Origin: Adineta ricciae
Lineage: Eukaryota > Rotifera > Eurotatoria > Adinetida > Adinetidae
Direction: 5' to 3'
NCBI GenBank assembly: GCA_905250025.1
Contig: CAJNOJ010000109.1
Span: 62,001-126,000, forward strand
Length of the DNA stretch: 64,000 nt
The position numbers and the translations under genes were made by a program. The notes under the pieces are model-generated. The model worked only from the letters and a program-made list of their open reading frames with translations. It was not told the DNA's origin and ran no database searches. Shown here one piece after another: positions 12,212 through 24,800 of this stretch (within the stretch, counting starts at the first letter, position 1; the number at the start of each line of letters is the position of its first letter).

Positions 12212-13614
12212 ATGCAGTCCGTCAACATTAACACTTCACTCGAAAATCGAATTTTTCCAATGACAAATTCTTCCTCATTGGATTCATTCCTCTCCGACAC
12301 CGAAGCGTCCATATCATTGCCACAATGGTTATTCATTCCATTCATTATTATCTCAATCGTGGAAAGTGTTCTTGGTACCGTTGGTAACATTCTTGTTATC
12401 ATTGCCATTTCATGTCTTGGCAAATCCAATCCTCATCATCGATCTTACAACAGTTTCATTGTTAATTTAGCACTAAGTGATTTAGTTTTGTGTTTATTCA
12501 CAATGCCATTGAATACCTATCGAAGTTTAAACACTTATATGAAATTCCCTCCCGCATTTTGTAAATTAGCTGATACATTTCCTGCTATAAATATTTGTGT
12601 TTCATCGTTAACTATTGTCGCCATATCGATTCATCGATATTTAGTTGTTTGCTTTCCACACAAACAGCTGATGGGGACTTTTGTGACATTCTTAACCATG
12701 ATCGGTATTTGGTTACTGGCAATTATTGCAGCAAGTCCACTTTTTATCTATTCATCGTCGTTGCGAGCTTATGACGATGAATTGATTGAAAGAACCATTG
12801 ATTTGTTTTGCGCGAACTTGTCCGATGATTCGTGTATGAATGAATTCAATCAAAGAAATCGACGTTTGCATGTTGTTTGCTATGAATCTTGGCCTCAATA
12901 TGGCAATTTGCGTCTTGTGTATACAATATTTATCTTCTTTCTTCAATTCATTCTTCCAATATTCATCATTTCTATCACATATTATCAAGTTATGCTGAAA
13001 TTAAGAGAACGTATGTAAAAAAATCCTTTTAGTGATTCTAACGAAGAATCTATTCGACTTTTTCATAGGTTTTCGCTATCGATTTTTAATTAAACGTCAT
13101 AATATTTCTTCATTACGGCAAGAAGTTAGCCGTCAACGGCGAAACAACGTTCTCCTCCTTCTAATCGTTTCCTCATACGCGATCAGTTGGTTACCATTCA
13201 ACATTTCCTATACCATCTTCACCTACAAGAACCGTTATCTCTCTAATTCAGGTAAAACAGTCATTTCCTCTCATTTGAGAAAGATATTTTCCATAATTAT
13301 TTAACCATTCGATATATTTGTATTCAGATAGTAATCCAACGCATTCAAAAGTGCAAATGAATGGCTCATTGAAGTATCTTCCATTACGTTTTCTAATTTG
13401 TATGATCTCCGCAATAACAAATCCGTTTGTTTACGGTTATTTTAACGAAACATTCCAAGACGGTTTAAAAAGAATCGTTTCGTTATTCTGCCCGCGTTTC
13501 AATCGCAACATCAATGTAATTTATTATAAACAAACAGACATTTCCTCATTTCCAACCAATGGATCCAAAGTTCGAATAAAAACCAATGACTTATCAGCCA
13601 TACATTCATTTTAA
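12212..13614 (+). CDS. Rhodopsin-family GPCR, neuropeptide Y/F-receptor-like
   Basis: Three exons (12212-13010, 13069-13251, 13328-13614) give 1269 nt and 422 residues. Seven hydrophobic segments are visible. Class-A landmarks: N in GTVGNILVII (TM1); NLALSDLVLC (TM2); conserved Cys in PAFCKLAD; SIHRYLVVCFP at the end of TM3, where His replaces Asp/Glu of DRY; WLLAIIAASPLF (TM4); SYAISWLPFN (TM6); NPFVYGYF (TM7). VCYESWP in loop 2 and the overall layout resemble neuropeptide Y/F and related peptide receptors. The N-terminus carries potential N-glycosylation sites (NTS, NSS). Ligand is unknown. A second in-frame Met lies 16 codons downstream (12260), so the exact start is uncertain. Confidence 0.85.
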
Positions 13615-15535
13615 TACTTCATTATACTTGGCAAATATTGAACTGGCAAACAACGAGATTAATTAACTAAAAATACCAAGTCAATTGTACTATTAATATT
13701 CATAAACATTAGAATATAAAAATAATTTAAATAGAAAAGAGAAATGACATTCCCATACTGTCTGAAGAAGTGCTTCGAAACAAATAATTAGATGTTTATC
13801 ATGTAGTTACATTCGACTCGTGTTGTCGCTAAGCAAAAGAAAATGATGTAGTGAAGATGTTACTCAAAAATAAACGGTGTATTGATCGTTTACAATAAAA
13901 GTCTTGAGAAATTTGAAACAATTCTTTCTTTTGTCTTTTCAAGGGCAAGTGTAGCGAATAAATACACACGAAAAAGAATTTGTTGATCTTGTCTATGAAT
14001 TCTTCACACGTCGAATGTTTTGTTGCATTTGGATGAAATCGGTAATTCTTGAAAATAATTTACAATTGAGATGACAAGGTCAAAACAAGTTGGATTCATT
14101 TGGTTGATAAATATTTTCAAAATGTTCACTTGAAACGATTAGAGAAAAGAACGTCAACGATCTAAGGCAATTTCTTTGCCAAAGGAAAAGAAATAACTTG
14201 TCAAGGTTAAATCAAAGAATATTCTATTAACTATATCAGTGATTCTTCTAATCAAATTAGTCGGGCTTCAACACATCAAATCGAAGGATTAACAACCATA
14301 TACCTGTCAGAGTTTGTTCTACATTATTTTCACAGCACACAGTTTAGTTAGGCTTCACAAGGGCGAACTAAAAGTGAGTTTTAACAATTTATTCAAATAA
14401 GTTCCAATCAATACGCATTGTAAATAGAGAAACCTTAGATCTTTACACATCCGGGTAAGTCTACGCAGGGTTTTTTTTCTTTTCAGTATGCAAACCAGAA
14501 TCGTTCAATGGCTGATTATGATTACGAACTAATAAAATCATGCGAAATCCATTTTACTTTGATTTTGTTTTTCTCCTATTGTTTACAATAACAATAATAG
14601 ATTGATTGAAGAAAACAAGAGGAGAGACTTCTTTGTATATTTTTGAAGAGCAGCGTTGAGAAAACGACGAGAGATGTGATGATTAGTCAAACAGATCGAA
14701 ATTGGCAAACAGGAGAGAAAAATAATACTTGAAATACCACAACATTACTAAGCAGCACGATTGTTTTGAGAAAAAAATCTTTCGTTTTTGTGGTAAGACT
14801 AAAGAAAATACAGTGAGGAAAAGAAAAAATTTCTTTTCTCATCAATAAGTCGACTTTCAAAATGCAAATCATTCCGTAACATCAGTCAGAAAGAAAAACG
14901 AAACCTTTACGATTCTTTTTTTATCCGTCATCGAATAATAACATATTTATACTAAAAGTAAATCGCCATTTTTACATAAACAAAGGTAAGGCAATTCAAT
15001 TTTCAATTATCTTTCAGTTAAAGTCCACTGACGATTTCCGAACGTCAGCTCGAATGTCACATTGAATGTTCAATGTTTTTCTTCTGCCTGGATAATCGCT
15101 TTTCTTTTGAAATATTGATCGAAGAAAGAAGAACATTTGATGTCAATGAATTTTTCTTCGATCGAATTTCAATGTTCTAATGGATTTTGATGATGAAAAT
15201 AAAAACGTTCGTTTGTTTATTAAAACCTGCCAAATGTACCCTGTTTGTTTTTCTTTCCATTAGAAGTAATGCAATTTAAAATCTCAATAGAAACATTCAC
15301 TTTCTTCGCTTTTTCTATTCTTTTTTTGAAAAATGTATCGCATTTCGTGGTGTCTTTTTTTTGTTCTCAAAACCCAATACGAACGCTGGATGATCGTCAG
15401 GTGCTGCAGCAAATAAAGTGCGTTATTCAAGTCAGCTCGATCGATTAGCTTTTTATTTCGTCGTCAAGAAAGAAACATTCGGAATTCTATAAATCAAATG
15501 ATTTCTCTTTCAGATTATCAGTTTGCACGAGCACG
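13615..15535. other. Intergenic, probable 5' leader of next gene at right end
   Basis: About 1.9 kb of AT-rich DNA without supported coding exons. A CTCTTTCAG acceptor-like site ends at 15513, 22 bp upstream of the next ATG. An upstream leader exon or a trans-spliced leader is therefore likely. Short open frames near 14687-14872 (minus) and 15245-15448 (plus) lack features. Confidence 0.45.
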
Positions 15536-18500
15536 ATGCAGCCGTTGAGTACTCTTGATACAACAAAACCGATTAATTTTGATGATTTGAATATTATTAT
15601 TCGTTCATTACCACCGCGACGACGGCAAAGTGGAACATCGATTATTCCATTTCGACCTTATGTCAAACGTTTAACGAGTGTTCGACAACCATTCTCGTTT
15701 GCAAATGGACGCGATGGATGGGTGACAACCGGAGAGAAAGTGGCATTTTTCAAACAGGAAAATGCACGATGCATTGGATCGTTGTTTTCCGATTGTGAAG
15801 CATCGGAAGTTATTCGATGGGATATCGAAGGAGAATCGACTCGTTTACCGATGATGTGTAAACTCTGGATCATCGGTAAGAAAGTTGTTTTCTTTTCTCG
15901 ATAAAATAAACATTCTTCATTGTTTAGTCGACGGTGCGGTTGTTGAACGAGGTAAACCACGAATGGTACAAGATGCAGCTGTGACAGTTTTCCGTGCTGG
16001 TCGAACACTTTTGTCATTACTAACAAATCAATTTCAAATGATCAGTCGTTCAACTGTAACAAGATACGATCGACGTCGTCGCCATTCATGGCACGATGTT
16101 AATGAATATCATAGCATACCGTACTTTCAATATACGAGTATAATCAATCCAGGCTTACCCCAAACCATTCAATGCGATTTGGACAATGAACAATTCAAAG
16201 GTCAAATTCAATCGCTGCCTTTCATTCGAGAAGAAACGACTGAAGAGCATTATATGATGAAACTTAAAGAACAAAAAGCAAAACAAACGATACATGATCA
16301 AGAATTACTACACGATCGAGTTCAAATTTCAATGACAACACAAACTGAGTAGGAAGAATTTCTTTTCTTTTATATTATTCTGCAAATATTTTCCTCTAGA
16401 CATGCCTTAAAAACTCGATCAACATCAATCGATTCAGGAATAACTTTGGCATCGCATCTCAATACTGAAATCACCGAAAGTACTTATTCGATTGCATCAA
16501 GGCAATCGCATGATATGGCAACAAGTACTCATGATGATATCTCATATTCAAATCAATCGATTTCAACACACGACGGAATTTGTTACACTAATCGCTCAAT
16601 TTCTACTCATGATGATCTTAATGATACACATCATTCGATTGCGATTGGAAATGATATTGAATATTCCGAACGTTCAATGTCAACTTATGATGATGTGAAG
16701 TACTCAAATCAATCGTGTTCCACGCATGATGATATCGTATATTCTGAACGTTCAATGTCAACCTATGATGATGTTCACTATGCCAATCAAGCCGTTGCAA
16801 CTCGTGATGATATTGAATACGCCGATCGTTCAATGTCAACTTATGACGATGTTACTTTCACTAATCAAGCTGTTTCTACTCACGATGGCGTTCAGTATGC
16901 CCACCAATCTTCTTCGACACATGACGACGTCGGCTATACAAGTCAATCGGTCTCGACACGTGATTATATCGAATATGTCAATCAATGTGTATCTACTTAT
17001 GATGATGTTCAACATTCACATCAATCGGTTTCCACTCGTGATTATATTGAATATGTCGATCAATCTGTTTCAACTGGCGATGGCATTCGATATATCAACC
17101 AAGCCGTTTCTACTCACGATGGTCTTCAGTACGCACATCAAGCTTGTTCAACACATGATGACGTCGCGTATGCAAATCAATCGGTTTCAACTCGTGACGA
17201 TATTGTGTACCTCAATCAATCGGTTTCTACGCGCGATGATATTCAACAGTTGCATCAATCGGTTTCGACTCGTGACTATATGGATGATACACATCATTCA
17301 ATTGGAACTGGTAGTGATATCGGCTATTCCACTCAATCAGTGTCGACTCGAGATGATTTTCAACATTCAAATCAATCTGTTGGTACCCATGATGATATTG
17401 AGTTCACCGATCGATCTGTTTCTACGGCTGATGGTATCGGATATTCTGATCAATCTGTTGCCACACGCGATGATATGGAATATCTAAATCAATCCGTATC
17501 GACACGTGACGATATTGGATATTCTCATCAATCAGTTGCTACACATGACGATTTTGAATATCTAAATCAATCTGTTTCTACTCGTGACGATGTCGAATAC
17601 TTGAATCAATCGGTCTCTACTCAAGACGAAGTTCAACATTCCAGTCGATCGATTGCTACAGGTACTGATTATCCTGACTTCTGGCTGCAATTTTCTACAA
17701 GTGAAATTCTATCTGAATATATTATACAACCACGCAAAGATGCTAAGTCACCTATTATTGTTTCTCGTCCATCGGACCAACTAACACGAACAGAAGTAGA
17801 GCACGATATTGACCTTGAATTGGAAAGACCACGACCGCCATCATCACGATCATTACGTACTCCAGAATCGTCCATTCTATCTCCGCGTCCATCCGATCAG
17901 TTAACTCGAGCAGAAACTGAACACGACACCGACCTTGAATTAGAAAGACCACGACCGCCATCATCACGATCACTACGTACTCCAGAATCGTCCATTCTAT
18001 CTCCGCGTCCATCCGATCAGTTAACTCGAGCAGAAACTGAACACGACACCGACCTTGAATTAGAAAGGCCACGACCGCCATCATCACGATCGCTACGTAC
18101 ACCGGTATCATCATCATCAGTAACAATCAGTAATCGTTATCAAGTTGTTGACCAAATTGATGATGAACAAACAACACCGAGAGCATTGCCCGGTACCAGT
18201 CAACGAGTAAGTTAAACTTTTCACAACTTCATTTACTTCAAATGCTGCACGATATGTTTTTCGTAGCTTGATTCTCCCGGTGATTTAGATTCCCATTTCA
18301 GTGATATGCAAATTGAAACGTCGAGTCGAAATTCAGCTCGATCACGTCGTGTAACATCATCGTCAGGCTACAATTCATTCGATTTAGCACTCAGTCGTCG
18401 AACATACTCAACCCCTGATCTCGACAATTCTCTTCCAACAGAAATTCCATCAAATATTGAAATCACTCATCCAGCTCCAGCTACAGTGTCCGACAACATA

Positions 18501-19745
18501 TCAAGTACACTGCTACAAACGTTAATGGAACGTCACGAACGAACGGTTCAAGATCGTCGTCGAACTACTGCAATGATCAACGACGAATTATATGATATTG
18601 GACAAATTGTACAAAATTATCGTGAAAGAATACGAGATCCAGTTACAACAAACACGAGCAAAGTAAATTTACTTTCATTTAGCTAAAGAAAACTGATGAT
18701 ATGGGATATTCTCTTTAGACAATGCAACTCAATCGTAATACTGTAATAGCATCTCCGAAAATAAAAGAAGATCGTTCACCATCTCCAGTATCATCGAGTG
18801 GCTCATCACGAAGTCGATATCGATTTACTTCCAATGTTAATACTGAAGAAATGTTACCAGACTATATTCCACGATCACGATCGTATTCCCGATCATGTCA
18901 AGAAACATCACTAGAACCACATTATTGTGAAATATGTCTAACTGATCATAGTTCAGGTTCAGCATGGATTCGATATAATGAACAACGAATGGAAAGAATA
19001 CAACAACGAATTAATCTCATGTTAGAACTTGATGATGTTGAAGATGGACAGTATGCTTTGTCGACATTGAATTCAACGGCAACATCAACACAACGTATCG
19101 ATGATATTCTCTCAGGAAGATCCAGCTATCGAGATTATATTAATTATGATCAAGACGACGTGTGTAAGTTAATATTTTATAGAAGAAAAATCATTCGGTT
19201 GTATTTGTTATTGTTGTTTAGTAAGTTCTCACCGATATGATTATCGTTCAACTTATCGTGCGAAATCTGCAACAGCGGATTCTTCTCGATTGACATCATC
19301 ACGAAAACTAACAAGATCAGCATCACCAGGATTGAAACGGGTTCGAATTTCTACGGATGACGTTCTAATTCCGAATCAAACTCGTCATCGTGAACCTATC
19401 AAGTCATCAAAATCAGCTTCTCGACCTATTGTTTCGATTTTACGCCACAATTCTCCAACATTACCACCCCCACCATCACCAACTACAATACAATATAGTC
19501 GCCGACGCCGTGAAACATCAGAAGCATGGAGAAATGAATCAAACCGCATCGGTTTACCGCTTGATCAATGGAGTATTCCACGTTATTATCGTTTATACAA
19601 CGATGTTGGTTTCCGTGAAGTTTATGACTTTTCCCGCACACTAAATTCGTATTCAGCTCGAGCAAGTCCAAGAGATTATGCGTCAATGGTTCATCATTAT
19701 GCCGTAGATCATCAACTACCAGCAGCGATTACAAGTCCAGCTTGA
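15536..19745 (+). CDS. Large repeat protein of unknown function, 1310 aa
   Basis: Six exons: 15536-15875, 15928-16348, 16400-18206, 18267-18662, 18719-19163 and 19222-19745. The 3933 nt close in phase. The N-terminal ~250 residues look folded (mixed composition; RPYVKRLTSVRQPFSF, GRDGWVTTGEKVAFF) and match no family I know. Residues ~290-666 are exactly 29 uninterrupted 13-residue units (consensus S-V-S-T-R-D-D-I-x-Y-x-N-Q). Residues ~709-829 are three 40-residue units starting RPSDQLTR and containing LELERPRPPSSRSLR. The remainder is Ser/Arg-rich and disordered, with one Cys pair (YCEICLTD). The protein has no signal peptide or membrane helix. The 13-residue period with alternating Tyr and Asp might form a beta-solenoid or fibre; this is inference. 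Upstream in-frame coding is not excluded, since no stop precedes the ATG within its exon. Confidence 0.8.
16518..17648 (+). repeat. 29 tandem copies of a 39-bp coding repeat
   Basis: 1131 bp equals 29 x 39 exactly, with no indels between units. Each encodes 13 residues such as SVSTRDDIEYLNQ. Units differ by many substitutions, so the array is old or under diversifying turnover. Larger blocks recur: units 3-4 (THH then SIAIG) resemble units 20-21 (THH then SIGTG), and units 9-11 resemble 15-17, suggesting past segmental duplications within the array. Confidence 0.92.
17766..18125 (+). repeat. Three tandem 120-bp coding repeats
   Basis: Units start at 17766, 17886 and 18006 and each encodes 40 residues. 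The second and third units are almost identical over their first ~95 bp and the first is more diverged, so the last duplication is the recent one. The reading frame stays open through all three. Confidence 0.92.
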
Positions 19746-20333
19746 CAGTACTAAACTTCCTTTCTCTTTTCTTTTTCTTTTACTTTTATTTTGAGTAGTT
19801 ATACCCTTTTAAATATTAATTTATTTATATATTAAAACATTCACGATGATTGATATTATAGTAGTTCGTTTTAGTCCTAAGGAAACCCTCACCCTCTCAT
19901 GATAGTAATAGACTGAAAAGAAAAGATCATGCATATTATTGATAACACAGTTTTACAGTTATTGATGTTCTTTTCAAACAGTGAATAGTACTTCGCATAT
20001 CTTCCTTTGTTAATAACTACTCAGCTAGAGGTTTGAATGATAAGAATATATATATAGCTTTGTAGTGTTTTTCAGAACCAAACACTTAATAGTATTGCTA
20101 TTTTTGAGCCTCTTAAATAAAAGACATTCTAACTCAAAGATAGACGCAGAACAAATGTATTGACTTGAAAGTAGTGAAGTTTAATCTTCGTTCGTATAAC
20201 ATTCTATTCAAATAATTGTAAAAGACATTTTCTTTGATGAATAAAGGAGATTCTTTTTTCTTGTTGTCTTCGTATACAAACCTTGTCTAATATATATAGA
20301 CATCAGTAATTCGAATAGTTTCGATATAATACA
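19746..20333. other. Intergenic spacer
   Basis: AT-rich spacer between two tandem plus-strand genes. An AATAAA-type signal near 20116-20121 and a TA-rich stretch at 20287-20297 (possible TATA region, about 40 bp before the next ATG) are the only features seen. Confidence 0.4.
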
Positions 20334-20723
20334 ATGCATCTAATTCTCTTTGCTTCATTTGTCCTTCCATTACATGCATTGAATATTCCAATTAGTCGAT
20401 TTCGTCGTCAAGCCAATGGTTGTGGTCCTTCGAGTCTCAATCTCGATGAATTTCTTCGTGAAATAGGTGAAGATATTCTCATTGTTTGCTGTAATGAACA
20501 TGATTTATGTTATGATACATGTGGAAAGAAACAATTTATCTGTGACACGTCATTTCTTCGTTGTATGCTTGAAATATGTCAACACTTATCGCCATTATCG
20601 AATGTCCAACGTTGTCAAAATGACGCTCGAATCTATTTCTGGTTTGTTGTCTTCGGTGGCCAATTTGCTTATCAACAATCACAAGAGCAACATCAATGTA
20701 ATACAACCAAAGAGATTACCTGA
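20334..20723 (+). CDS. Secreted phospholipase A2, group XII-like
   Basis: Single exon, 129 residues. A signal peptide (MHLILFASFVLPLHALN) and an RFRR processing site precede the mature domain. NGCGP resembles the PLA2 calcium-loop glycine-rich motif. CCNEHDLCYDTCG contains the active-site His-Asp pair in the canonical CCxxHDxCY context. The following CDTSFLRCMLEIC closely parallels the group XII pattern CDEEFQYCLSKIC. The enzyme would hydrolyse the sn-2 ester of phospholipids in a calcium-dependent way. Group XII members vary in activity, and some (XIIB) are inactive through loss of the His, which is retained here. Length is shorter than vertebrate XIIA (~190 residues). No intron is present, unlike its large neighbours. 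Confidence 0.8.
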   Translation: MHLILFASFVLPLHALNIPISRFRRQANGCGPSSLNLDEFLREIGEDILIVCCNEHDLCYDTCGKKQFICDTSFLRCMLEICQHLSPLSNVQRCQNDARIYFWFVVFGGQFAYQQSQEQHQCNTTKEIT

Positions 20724-21650
20724 TATTCCTGTATGTAATAGTCAAACTCTTGTTCGGTTATGAAATAAAAATGAACAACGGATTATTTGTTCATGAGAAA
20801 TGAAAGGAATAAATATATGAAGATGATTTGATTTTGTTCGGAAAGTGGCGGAATTCGCCATTTAGAATGACTCAAAATGCGATTATCGGTACCAGTTCGA
20901 TGCTAGGTAAAATACTAAGTGGACATCAAGTTGAAAATCGAAATGATCGTTGCTTTGGGTAAAATGAATGATGGTGAAGTCACAGTAGGGTTGTTACTTT
21001 ACCTTTATTCCCTCGGCTGTAAGAAGGGCCATATGAAATAAAATAGTTTGTCTGTTTGTGTCAGGACCAAAGGTCAAAAAATTTTTTTTTCTAAAATCAT
21101 CCCACACATTGAAAGCTTCTACTATGGTGAGGCTAGAACGAGTGGGAATGAAGGGCGAAGGGGGAGGGGAGAACCCATGAGTGGGTGTATGGAGTCAGTG
21201 ATCGGCGGCTGTGCCCTCCGAGTTAAGGATTTTAGTGAGATTTGGTGCTAATTTGTTTGTCATCGAATTTGAAGCTGATGTGGGGTTTGGATGGCTAGGA
21301 GCGGTGTTAGAACGCAGTTGGAGTGGCTAGAGTGTTCTAACTTTGATTCAGCTGTAACTGATCTTAAGAATAAAAGTAAAGTAGCACCCCTACGTCACAG
21401 AATGGATCGACTTAGCTTATTTTCTCATTTTGTGCAAAGAGAATTAGTTCGGTCGAAAAATCAATGCCTTTTGCAGATTCACAACATATACATAGTCAAG
21501 ATCGGTTGTCGTCAAACAATTTAATTCGCTGACGCTTACTGTGATATAGTATGGAATAGACCATGTCATTAACTAGCGTTCGCATGCACATGACCTAATC
21601 GCATATCGTCTTTTCTCTTTATTGGATTTTTCCTACGCACATATATGTGC

Positions 21651-21688
<38 letters not shown>

Positions 21689-21868
21689 AGATAGGACACT
21701 ATGCTAGCCGTTAGCCGTACCTCCCTGTCTCTCATTGTTCACCGTTTATTCCTGATCATATTACATAAACAACTCCTAATTGTATGTTACTCAAATATAT
21801 AGTTTCTTTAGGTGCAACCCCAAGACGTAACATTAACATTATCTTCGGAGTTCGATACGAGCACAAAT
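20724..21868. other. Intergenic with AT/GT microsatellite
   Basis: This is a locally GC-richer stretch (21120-21330, with G-rich GGGGGAGGGG near 21165) followed by a microsatellite. Two open frames of 67 and 77 codons (21048-21251, 21291-21524) have no recognisable features. An acceptor-like TTCTTTAG ends at 21811, 57 bp before the next start codon. Confidence 0.4.
21651..21689. repeat. (AT)n-(GT)n compound microsatellite
   Basis: About nine AT dinucleotides run directly into about ten GT dinucleotides. Confidence 0.85.
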
Positions 21869-24800
21869 ATGGGTACGTTTGTTTTTTTCAATTTTGAAAC
21901 TTGAATGACACTTGTGAGTTTACACTGACAAATTTTGATAGAAAATGCTATGTTGAATTTTTAAGAACGTTTATCGACCCTTTTAACTGGTCAATTAAAA
22001 GATCTAAAACACTAGCAATTAGGGAAGCGAAATAGCAGTTCTTTAGTTGATTTGTAAGAGAATGAATGTGTTTTTCATTCTTTTCTTTTCACATGTATAA
22101 TCGGCTTTTTCTTTTCGTTCTTGTGTTTCTTATCTCTTTGACGTCTTCTCTATCATTATATATATATATATATATATATGAATGGGTTTCTTCCTAAGCC
22201 GCACTTTGGAAGTAGTAAAAGAAAATACCAGTTTTTACTTCTGATTTTTTCTCACTCACTTTCGGTAGTGAAACGTTGTCTTTGCCGCCGAGCAATACAA
22301 TATCTTGATAGATCAAAGAAGACTATAACAATTGGCGCACTTTCCAGGAATTAATCCATTCGTGTATATAACGATAGCGAATAAATCAATGAAAAAAACA
22401 CGAAAAAAGAAAAGAAAGTGTAGAATATGCTATATGTGAGTAGAAAATAATGAAAGACATATTAATTGTCTGGAATGACCATTGGACATCGCCAGTCAGT
22501 TGTTAGTTTTAAGTACACAAACATATACTTTAACCCTTTCCGGCCAGCTACCAGAAAACAGCAAGCAAAAGATTTTCTTTATATATATTCTTGTTAGATT
22601 AGTTATGAGGAGCAATTTTTCAGCCTCGAATTTTTGGAGAATGCCGTACCCCCCCTCCCCCTACGGCAAAATTATTGCCTTTTGGCAACACCCGGCCGGA
22701 AAGGGTTAAAGAAATGTGTTAATTGTTTATACTTGGCAGCGACGTAACTAAGAAGTATGCTTTTTTTCAGGAAATGAAATCTCCACAGTTGGGGGTGTGA
22801 TTGCAACTGCAAGTACAGCCGTAGCGAGTGTTGTCACGCTTCGTCAATGCGATGCCATCAATGATGCAGTGAGTACATGTGCAAACTACACTGTCAATAA
22901 AGCACAAGAAACGATTGTCCTGAATGGAGTTTGCGCTGCCGGGGCAGTAGTGAGTGGGACTGCTGTTGCCGTTGCCGGTTTAGTGACAAACAACGATGAT
23001 CTTTTTGACTATGCCAATGACATTCTCAAAGACGCTGGCAAGGCAGGCGAGAAAGTTGGCACCGAAATCTTGGACACCGTCAATGGCGTTCTTGACAGCA
23101 CACCAGGTGTGGGACATATCAAAGGAGCAATCCATGAATTGCGTGGCAATGATGAGGCCGCAAGGAAGGCCTATTTTTCAGCTAACAGAACAGTTGGAGT
23201 GATAGGTGGGGCAATTGCAGGCAGTATTGGCGGACCAGTTGGTGCAGTTGCTGGTGGTATAGCTGGTGGTGCTGCAATGGATGGCGTGAACACTGGATAT
23301 GCAACGCTTAGAGATGACCAATACAGTCCCCAGGGTCAGATTGCAGCTTGGACTCAGGTAATTCATTTACATTTTCTAAAGCTAGGCATTAAAAAAAATC
23401 AAAGGAACGATAAAACGACAGTGTCGATCTGCATTAGCAAATCACTGCCGAAGAATGCTAAGGTAACAAAGTATACAAAGATTCTGCTCCCTTCCCCTTA
23501 AAAAAGTCAGTTTTCGTCAAAAAACAAAACTTTAGGCCAATGTATAGATGAATACTTTAAAGCCTGCAGATTAGTGATCAATGTGATTGAGGGTTGAAAG
23601 AGGCTGTCGAAATACAGGGCGTCGCAGAGTCGTTTTTTTAGATTAAGCTTTATTTTCGCCGTCTACGAGGATATTTATATAATTAAACCTCGTTTTTGAC
23701 AGGTTTTTTCAATCATCGGACTTCTCGACTTCTTTCATTGCTAAAAGTATAAAAATTTGAAAAACGAACTCTATGATGCTCTTCATACTGACATCCTCTT
23801 TGTAACAAAAATAAGTAAGCATGTAGTACTATCATACATTGGAAAATTCTTTTTACAACGTGACCTATTTTTAGTTTTTGCTTATAATATATTTCGTGCA
23901 TACATTATCAAATTGAGCCGAAAGGTTGATCAAAGCTTGCCGGTTATAGCCTTGACGTACTCTAAAAGTTCCATAGAACTGGTGCGAGTTGAAGATGGAG
24001 ATGAGATTGGACGCTGAGACAAGAGGGGTTTGAACATTAACAAGACTACAAAGAACTTACAAACATGATTGAAATATGAGTATAGTCTATTTACAAGAGT
24101 TCTAAAATTTAGTTTCTGAATTACGAAGATCAGAAATTGTTCCCATTCATCACTTAGCACAATTCAAATTTTAAGTTGAGCTCGGTCAATATATGTCACT
24201 TTTGAAATGGAATTAAATTAATAATTTTTTACTCATTTGCTCACATATTTATAGGTGTTCACGGCCAAAAATGGCGAAGATGTTGTCGACGGCCTTGTAC
24301 ATGGATTTGTCACACCTGTCTTCGACGGAATCGCCGGCTATCAATATGCAAAAATGACTAACGCCTTGAAAGATCAACGTCCACAAAGAACAGTCGCTGG
24401 TGGAGCCAAGGAAGAGGCGTATGTACCGCAGAAGCGAAAAATAGGATATGAGAGCGCCAAGAGAAGACAGCTTAATGATGGATCTGCTTACAAAATTGCC
24501 GACCATCCGGAAAACTTCCCGACAAGTGCACCGGTTACTGCGACAGCTGCCCAAGGAAATGCTGGGAATTTTGCGGACAATCCAAATCATTCAAATAATA
24601 AATACCAAGACCCTCAAGACTTTGACTCGACTGAGACTGCTAACACAATTTCATCAGATACTATAAACGACACCTGGGAGTATGAAGCCAACAAATCGGT
24701 CGGAAACACGTATGGTCTCCAGAGCAAAGTCGTCAAGCTTCCTCATGATTGTGGCACGCGTGGAATTCAACTTCTGATCGACGAAAACAATAGAAGCATC

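Noticed and set aside
15658-16026. A 122-codon minus-strand open frame
   Set aside because: It overlaps two plus-strand exons and their intron of the repeat protein; no independent support.
16726-17487. A 253-codon open frame overlapping the 39-bp repeat array in another frame
   Set aside because: The 39-bp period is a multiple of three, so any frame lacking a stop in one unit stays open across the array. The main frame continues through spliced exons on both sides and this one does not.
17755-18126. A 123-codon minus-strand open frame across the 120-bp repeats
   Set aside because: It is an antisense shadow of the repeat; hydrophobic low-complexity product and no splice or start support.
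24249-24590. A 113-codon minus-strand open frame opposite the glycine-zipper gene
   Set aside because: The plus strand has a clear spliced coding exon with matching phase; the antisense frame has no features.
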